Source: Streptomyces sp. NBC_00358
Lineage (GTDB): Bacteria > Actinomycetota > Actinomycetes > Streptomycetales > Streptomycetaceae
Assembly: GCF_036099295.1 (NCBI RefSeq)
Contig: NZ_CP107976.1
Span: forward strand, 6,696,001-6,760,000
Length of the DNA stretch: 64,000 nt
Direction: 5' to 3'
Part shown: piece after piece, positions 59,476-64,000 of the stretch
How the letters are laid out: the number at the start of each line of letters is the position of its first letter
How positions within the stretch are numbered: position 1 is the first letter of the stretch
The notes under the pieces: generated by a model
Databases searched by the model: none
What the model saw: only the letters and a program-made list of their open reading frames with translations
Told to the model about the DNA's origin: nothing
Program-made: the position numbers and the translations under genes

Positions 59476-61560
59476 TCACAGGCTCAGTTCCGGGTGCAGC
59501 CGGTCGAGGGTCCACACCTGCTTGCGGCGCGCCGTGAGGGCGGTGAGCGCGAGGGCGCCCACGGTGAAGGCCGTCAGTACGAGGCACGCCGTCCGGACCG
59601 GCTCCAGGCCACCGCCGGTGATGAGCCGGCGCAGGGCCTCGACGACGTAGCTCATCGGCAGGTAGGGGTGGATCGCGTTGAAGAAGCGCGGACTGGTCTG
59701 GACGGGGTAGGTGCCGCCCGCCGAGGTCAGCTGGAGCATCAGGAGGGCCAGTACGAGGATCCGGCCGGCCGCTCCGAAACGCGCGTTCATCCACTGCACG
59801 ATCGCGGCGAAGCAAGCCGTCACCAGGAACAGGAAGCCCACGGTTCCCGCCGCCCGCACCATCTGGAGACCGATCGCCCAGTGGAGCACCGCCATCAGGG
59901 CGGCCGTCTGGAGCACGCCGACGGCGGCCACCGGCAGCCATCCCGCCAGCGCGATCCGCCACGCCGAGGCCCCCGCCGCGAGCGCGCGCCGGTTCAGCGG
60001 CTGGATCAGCATGTACGCCACCATCGCGCCGACCCACAGGGACAACGGGATGAAGTAGGGGGCGAATCCCGTGCCGTAGTTGGGCGCCTTGTGCAGGTCC
60101 CTGGAGGCCATCTGCACCGGGTCGGCCATGACCTGGGTGCGCCGGTCGCGGTCGGGCTTGTCGTAGTCGGGGATGCGCTTCGCGCCGTCGTGCAGGCCGC
60201 CGGCCAGCTTCCCGGAGCCGCCGACGAGCTTGTACAGGCCGCCGTCGAGATCGCTCGCCCCGGTCTCCAGCCGGCCGACGCCCTTGTCGAGGTCCGCCGC
60301 GCCGGTCCTGGCGGTGCCCAGGCCGGAGTGCAGCCTCTTCGCGCCCTTGGCGACCGCGGAGGCCCCGTCGTTCAACTTGTCGATCCTGGAGACGGCGTCG
60401 TCGAGGTCCTCGGAGAGATGCGGCGAACGGTCGGCGAGCGCCTGCGCCTGCTTCTCCAGTTCCTTCAGGTTCCTGTCCATCGAGGCGAGGTCGCCGTCCT
60501 GGTCGGCTATCAGCGTGTTCACGTCGTCGGCGACCAGGACGACGTCGGCGGCCGCCTCCTTGGCCTTCTTCAGCTCGGGACACGCCGGGTCGGGGACCGG
60601 CAGGCTCTCGCACCGCCCGCGGTAGACGGTGTTCAGCGCGTCGGACGCCGCGTGCGCGCCCTTGGCCGCGACCGGAGCCGTCTTCACCAGGGTGTCGAGG
60701 TTGTGGCGGATCCCCGCGGTCGAGTCGGCGACCAGCCGGGCCGTGTCCCCGATCGACTTCTCGTTGTCCTTCAGGAAGGGGCCCACCTTGCCCGCGACCC
60801 CGTCGACCTTGTCCGCCAGCGCCTGGGTGCCGTCGGCGACCTGCCGCGAACCGTCCTCCAGGTCACCGGCGCCCGTGGTGAGCTTCCTCATGCCACCGGA
60901 GAGCTGCCCGCTGCCCTTCTTGGCCTCCTTCAGGCCGTCGGCCAGATCCTTGGAGCCCTTCTTCGCCTTGCCGAGGCCGCCGTTGAGCTGGGCGGCTCCG
61001 TCGGCGGCCCGCACGGTCTTCCCGTGGATGTCCGAGAACGAGATGAAGATCTTGTCCAGGAACGAGCGCGAGGCCTTCGTGGACGCGGCCGTCCGCACCT
61101 CGCTGAACACGGTGCGGGAGATCTGCCCGACGATGTAGTTGTTCGCGTCGTTGGTCCGCACCTGGAGCGCGCTCGTCTCGGGCGACGTCCCGGAACTGGA
61201 GGCGACCCTCTCGCTGAAGTCGCCCGGCATGGTCAGCGACAGGTAGTACGTGCCGTCCTCCACGCCGCGGCGGGCCTCGGCGGAGCTCACCTCGTGCCAC
61301 TCGAAGGTGTCGCTGTCGCGCAGCCCCTCGGTGATGGAGTCCCCGACCGTGACCTTCCGGCCGTCGGCCGTCGCCCCCTTGTCGTCGTTCACCAGCGCCA
61401 CCGGGATGCGGTCGAGACGGCCGTACGGGTCCCAGAAGGACCACAGGTAGAGGGCGCCGTACAGCAGGGGCAGCAGCAGGAGCGCGACCAGCGCGGCCCG
61501 CGGAAGCTTGCCCCGGCCGAAGCGGCGGAGTTCCAGAAAGGCCAGTTCAGGCGCGCGCAT
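59476..61560 (-). CDS. YhgE/Pip-type membrane protein (ABC-2-like exporter)
   Basis: A 694-residue protein with one N-terminal membrane helix, a large external domain of about 450 residues rich in small repeating heptads (LADGLKEAKKGSGQLSGGM and similar) and five C-terminal helices of the ABC-2 permease type. Family members include phage infection protein and ESAT-6-like EsaA-type exporters. It overlaps the ATPase gene by 14 nt, so the two should work together. Substrate unknown; regulated with tetR. Confidence 0.9.
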   Translation of the reverse strand: MRAPELAFLELRRFGRGKLPRAALVALLLLPLLYGALYLWSFWDPYGRLDRIPVALVNDDKGATADGRKVTVGDSITEGLRDSDTFEWHEVSSAEARRGVEDGTYYLSLTMPGDFSERVASSSGTSPETSALQVRTNDANNYIVGQISRTVFSEVRTAASTKASRSFLDKIFISFSDIHGKTVRAADGAAQLNGGLGKAKKGSKDLADGLKEAKKGSGQLSGGMRKLTTGAGDLEDGSRQVADGTQALADKVDGVAGKVGPFLKDNEKSIGDTARLVADSTAGIRHNLDTLVKTAPVAAKGAHAASDALNTVYRGRCESLPVPDPACPELKKAKEAAADVVLVADDVNTLIADQDGDLASMDRNLKELEKQAQALADRSPHLSEDLDDAVSRIDKLNDGASAVAKGAKRLHSGLGTARTGAADLDKGVGRLETGASDLDGGLYKLVGGSGKLAGGLHDGAKRIPDYDKPDRDRRTQVMADPVQMASRDLHKAPNYGTGFAPYFIPLSLWVGAMVAYMLIQPLNRRALAAGASAWRIALAGWLPVAAVGVLQTAALMAVLHWAIGLQMVRAAGTVGFLFLVTACFAAIVQWMNARFGAAGRILVLALLMLQLTSAGGTYPVQTSPRFFNAIHPYLPMSYVVEALRRLITGGGLEPVRTACLVLTAFTVGALALTALTARRKQVWTLDRLHPELSL

Positions 61561-62389
61561 CGGCCGACTTCCTGTCGTCGTTCTCGTTCTCGTTCTCGTT
61601 CTCGCTGTCGCTGTCGCTGTCGCTGTCGGAACCGGGACCGGGATCCTGTACGTCCGTGGTCGTCGAGGTGTCACGCGGTGCGGTGGACACGACGACCGCG
61701 CCCTCGGGAGCCTCGCTGCACACCGCCAGGACCGTGGTGCCGGACTCGGCGACAGAGCGCAACAGGGCCCACACCTCGGAGCGTTCGGCGTCCGCGAGCT
61801 TGAGGTCGGTGTCGTCGACACCGAGCAGCCGCGGCCGGCCGATCAGGGCCAGCGCCACGGACAGCCGCAGCGCCTCGATCCGTTCCAGATCGCGTACGGC
61901 GGTCCGCGGGCCCTTGGGCAGCGTCTCCGGGTCGAGCCCGGCGGCGGTCAGCGCGGCCTCGATCCGCAGCCCGGCCTCGCGCCTCCGCTCGCCGCGCGGC
62001 CGCAGCAGGGCGCGCAGCGAACCTCCGAACCGCCTCTGCAGCAGGGCCCGTTCACGCAGGTGCTCCCCGACGGTCAACGCGGGTTCGAGGTCCGTGACCC
62101 CGGGCACATGGGCGAGCGCGCTCACCCGGCGCACGGCGCCCAACTGCTTCGGCAGCCTCGACGGGCCCACGGCCGCCGTCCCCTCGGTGGCCTTCATCCG
62201 GCCCGTGAGGGCGAGCAGCAGGCACGTGCGGCCGGACCCGGACGGCCCCTCGACCGCGATGAGCGATCCGGGCTCCGCGTCGAGACGAACCCCGCGGAAC
62301 GCCCAGCCGCGGGGCCCCTCGAGTCCGAAGTCCTCGGCCGTGACGCCCAGTCCGTGCGGACCGTCCACAGCTACCCCATCCCCTGACAC
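61547..62389 (-). CDS. Degenerate ABC-type ATP-binding protein with acidic repeat tail
   Basis: A 280-residue ABC-fold protein. Walker A is GPSGSGRT, with Arg54 in place of the Lys; Walker B ends VDDTD, with Asp in place of the catalytic Glu; the LSGGQ signature is replaced by LERIEAL. The C-terminal 30 residues are (SD)n(EN)n from hexamer repeats (61581-61628). It overlaps yhgE by 14 nt. It may be a structural or regulatory partner that does not hydrolyse ATP well. GTG start at 62389. Confidence 0.8.
   Translation of the reverse strand: MSGDGVAVDGPHGLGVTAEDFGLEGPRGWAFRGVRLDAEPGSLIAVEGPSGSGRTCLLLALTGRMKATEGTAAVGPSRLPKQLGAVRRVSALAHVPGVTDLEPALTVGEHLRERALLQRRFGGSLRALLRPRGERRREAGLRIEAALTAAGLDPETLPKGPRTAVRDLERIEALRLSVALALIGRPRLLGVDDTDLKLADAERSEVWALLRSVAESGTTVLAVCSEAPEGAVVVSTAPRDTSTTTDVQDPGPGSDSDSDSDSENENENENDDRKSADARA
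61581..61628. repeat. In-frame hexamer microsatellite in the ATPase gene
   Basis: Four copies of TTCTCG (61581-61604) followed by four of CTGTCG (61605-61628). On the coding strand they encode (Asn/Glu) and (Ser/Asp) dipeptides. Changes in copy number would keep the frame and alter only tail length. Confidence 0.9.
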
Positions 62390-62402
62390 ACCATCGAACT
62401 AC

Positions 62403-62428
62403 TTTTGAACTGACTGGTCAGTGCAAAA
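62403..62428. promoter_or_regulatory. TetR-type operator of the ATPase-YhgE-TetR operon
   Basis: Inverted repeat TTTTGAACTGAC - TG - GTCAGTGCAAAA, 11 of 12 positions matching, 14 nt before the GTG of the first gene. The ACTGAC-N2-GTCAGT core is typical of TetR sites. The most likely ligand is the TetR protein encoded at the end of the operon. Confidence 0.72.
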
Positions 62429-62544
62429 ACTATCCCGAACTTTCGATCGAAGCAAAAGCCCAGGTCAGAACGGATTGTCAGTGGCATACCGCACGATGGG
62501 CACATACGGCCACAGTGCCGTCACACGACGACAGGAGGTTCGTC

Positions 62545-63099
62545 ATGGCCAGCTCGTCCGCAGCCGCCGCCCGTCGGCGCCGCGCCACCGGCCCTGCCCC
62601 CTCACCGACCGGACCGGCGGGCGACGTCCACCCCGTGCTCCGCCGGGCCACGGCCCCGCCCGCCGCCCTCGACCTGCTCTCCCAGGCCCGCGCCGGACTC
62701 GACGAGGCGACGACCCTGGAAACGTCCAACGAGCGTTACGCGACGGCCCACTTGGCCGCGCTGCGCACCGCCGCTGCCGTCCTCGCCGCGCGCGCCCGCC
62801 CGGAGCCCACCTCCCGGCGCAGGGCCCGCATCCGCAGCGCCTGGGAAGTACTCCCGGAGATCGCGCCCGAACTGACCGAGTGGAGCGCGCTGTTCGCCTC
62901 CGGGGCCACCCGCCGTGCCCGCGCCGAGGCCGGCATCCAGGGAGCCGCCACCACCCGCGACGCCGACGACCTGATACGCGACGTCGCCGTGTTCCTGCGT
63001 CTCGTCGAGCGGATGCTGGTGCTGCAGCCCGTGCTGCCCCAGCCCCGGCAGGACGGAGACCGGGAACGGGCGGACAGGGGGGTCCCGGACGCGGGTTGA
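62545..63099 (+). CDS. SAV_6107-family HEPN domain protein
   Basis: A 184-residue, largely helical protein of the SAV_6107 HEPN family. An Arg-rich N-terminus (AAARRRRATG) precedes a helical bundle (residues 30-160). The usual RNase motif RX4-6H of toxic HEPN proteins is not evident, so it may be a structural or nucleotide-binding version. ATG at 62545 is set by AGGAGG 6 nt upstream. Streptomyces usually have it close to the dcw cell-division cluster, which would lie beyond the window. Confidence 0.85.
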   Translation: MASSSAAAARRRRATGPAPSPTGPAGDVHPVLRRATAPPAALDLLSQARAGLDEATTLETSNERYATAHLAALRTAAAVLAARARPEPTSRRRARIRSAWEVLPEIAPELTEWSALFASGATRRARAEAGIQGAATTRDADDLIRDVAVFLRLVERMLVLQPVLPQPRQDGDRERADRGVPDAG

Positions 63100-63139
63100 C
63101 CGGTGAGGGACCTCCGGGGAGCCCGGGGGGCGGGCCGCG

Positions 63140-63157
63140 GCCCGGCGTCTGCCGGGC
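63140..63157 (+). terminator. Terminator after the HEPN gene
   Basis: A 7-bp stem GCCCGGC/GCCGGGC (63140-63146 with 63151-63157) and a 4-nt loop, 40 nt after the stop codon. Short and without a T-run. Confidence 0.5.
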
Positions 63158-63309
63158 ACCCGCTCAACACACCGTCCGGCGCACGTGAGACGGGGGATCG
63201 GACACAGCGGCGGAGGCAATAGGGTGGAGGCGCCTGCTGCCTCCCGCCGGGAGGCCCGAAGATCGCTCCGCCGTACCAGAGGCGGTGCCGCGCCGAGGAG
63301 TCAACTGCC

Positions 63310-64000
63310 GTGTCGGACCCGATGCGCCCCCGCGCTTCTCTCCGTACCGCCGTCGTCTGGGAAGTCCTCAAGGACGCCCTGGACCGTCGGGTCAAGGCCG
63401 CCGGGCGGGAGTCGCTGGACGTACTGGACACGGGCGGCGGCAGCGGCAACTTCGCCGTGCCCGTCGCCCGCCTCGGCCACCGTGTCACCGTCGTCGACCC
63501 CAGCCCGAACGCGCTGTTCGCGCTTGAGCGCCGCGCCGCCGAGGCCGGTGTCGCCGACCGCGTGCAGGGTGTCCAGGGAGACGCGCACGGACTGTTCGAC
63601 GTGGTCGAGCGCGGAGGGTACGACGCCGTGCTGTGCCACGGCGTCCTGGAGTACGTCGACGACCCGGCCGAGGGTGTCCGCAACGTGGTGGACGCACTGC
63701 GGCCCGAGGGTGTGCTCAGCCTGCTCGCCGCGGGCCTGGGCGGAGCCGTGCTGGCCCGTGCCCTCGCCGGGCACTTCAACGAGGCCCGGCACGCCCTCGA
63801 CGACCCGGACGGACGCTGGGGCGAGGGTGATCCCGTCCCGCACCGGTTCACCGCCGAACAGCTCACCTCCCTGGTCGCCGGCGCCGGTCTGCACGTCGGG
63901 GCCGTGCACGGCGTACGGGTCTTCGCGGACCTGGTGCCGGGGGTCCTGGTGGACACCGAGCCGGGCGCTCTGGAGGCCCTGCTGAAGCTGGAGGCGGCGG
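63310..64000 (+). CDS. Class I SAM-dependent methyltransferase, 3' truncated by the window
   Basis: At least 230 codons; the window ends before the stop. GTG at 63310 is set by GAGGAG 9 nt upstream. Motif I VLDTGGGSGNFAVPVARLG, motif II VVDPSP, then GYDAVLCHGVLEYVDDP (motif IV) and LRPEGVLSLL define a SmtA/UbiE-like Rossmann methyltransferase. The substrate is unknown. It follows the HEPN gene, as in other Streptomyces, from memory. Confidence 0.88.
   Translation, partial: MSDPMRPRASLRTAVVWEVLKDALDRRVKAAGRESLDVLDTGGGSGNFAVPVARLGHRVTVVDPSPNALFALERRAAEAGVADRVQGVQGDAHGLFDVVERGGYDAVLCHGVLEYVDDPAEGVRNVVDALRPEGVLSLLAAGLGGAVLARALAGHFNEARHALDDPDGRWGEGDPVPHRFTAEQLTSLVAGAGLHVGAVHGVRVFADLVPGVLVDTEPGALEALLKLEAA

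Noticed and set aside
1..64000. Mobile elements, CRISPR, tRNA or a biosynthetic gene cluster
   Set aside because: No transposase, integrase, regular spaced repeats, tRNA cloverleaf or PKS/NRPS domains were seen; the region reads as conserved core chromosome.

Overview
This is a 64 kb piece of a high-GC actinobacterial chromosome, almost certainly Streptomyces. The evidence is extreme third-position GC, frequent GTG starts, strong GGAGG-type ribosome sites mixed with many apparently leaderless genes, an actinobacterial cta/qcr respiratory cluster with a diheme QcrC, a ROK glucokinase directly downstream of an SCO2127-like gene, a MacS/MacR-type two-component pair and a SAV_6107-family gene. 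From memory, the gene order matches the S. coelicolor SCO2156 to SCO209x region. I see no phage, insertion sequence, CRISPR array, tRNA or rRNA, so this is core chromosome.

Layout. 1-8.9 kb: terminal respiratory chain (ctaC partial, ctaD, ctaF, ctaE, qcrCAB), interrupted by an L,D-transpeptidase and a degenerate receiver protein. 9-14.8 kb: trpD, a SAM-IV riboswitch with a class V aminotransferase, a one-domain Lrp protein, a rhomboid protease, a zinc-ribbon protein and a NYN nuclease-like protein. 15.3-23.3 kb: two paralogous NlpC/P60 peptidoglycan hydrolases, a metallopeptidase-like lipoprotein, a PadR/MATE divergent pair and two glycosyltransferases. 23.6-33.9 kb: acyl-CoA ligase, metallophosphoesterase, SRPBCC protein, ArsA-like ATPase, SCO2127-like protein, glucokinase, EEP phosphatase, an acidic membrane protein, a lipase-like hydrolase and a PlsC acyltransferase. 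34-43 kb: two-component system, phosphofructokinase (with pyrophosphate-type signature residues), D-lactate dehydrogenase-like enzyme, fused anthranilate synthase with a trp attenuator, DUF1906 protein and class II DAHP synthase. 43-51 kb: bacterioferritin-associated ferredoxin and bacterioferritin behind an iron box, a Mo-cofactor oxidoreductase, DUF4396 protein behind a CsoR-like palindrome, endonuclease IV, a PASTA Ser/Thr kinase, and thiO-thiS-thiG behind a TPP riboswitch. 51-64 kb: FAD oxidoreductase, Rv2175c-like DNA-binding protein, thiE, metF, a membrane protein with a Q/Y-rich disordered tail, a phytoene-desaturase-like oxidoreductase, DUF4126 protein, a TetR/YhgE/ABC-ATPase operon behind a palindromic operator, an HEPN protein and a truncated methyltransferase.

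How it works together. The main themes are aerobic electron transport; carbon entry (glucokinase, PFK) feeding the shikimate and tryptophan pathway (DAHP synthase, TrpEG, TrpD); cofactor synthesis (thiamine, folate C1); envelope construction (L,D-transpeptidase, NlpC/P60, PimB-like glycosyltransferase, PlsC, FadD); and iron storage. RNA control is prominent: a SAM-IV riboswitch followed by a six-codon reading frame, a TPP riboswitch and a Trp-Trp-Trp leader-peptide attenuator. About a dozen genes have a TANNNT -10 hexamer 6 to 8 nt before the start codon, suggesting leaderless mRNAs. No single unknown large system is evident. The most notable observations are the stacked riboswitch and mini-ORF, the degenerate ATPase paired with a YhgE exporter, the PPi-type signature in the PFK, the FUS-like low-complexity tail, and several uncatalogued palindromes.
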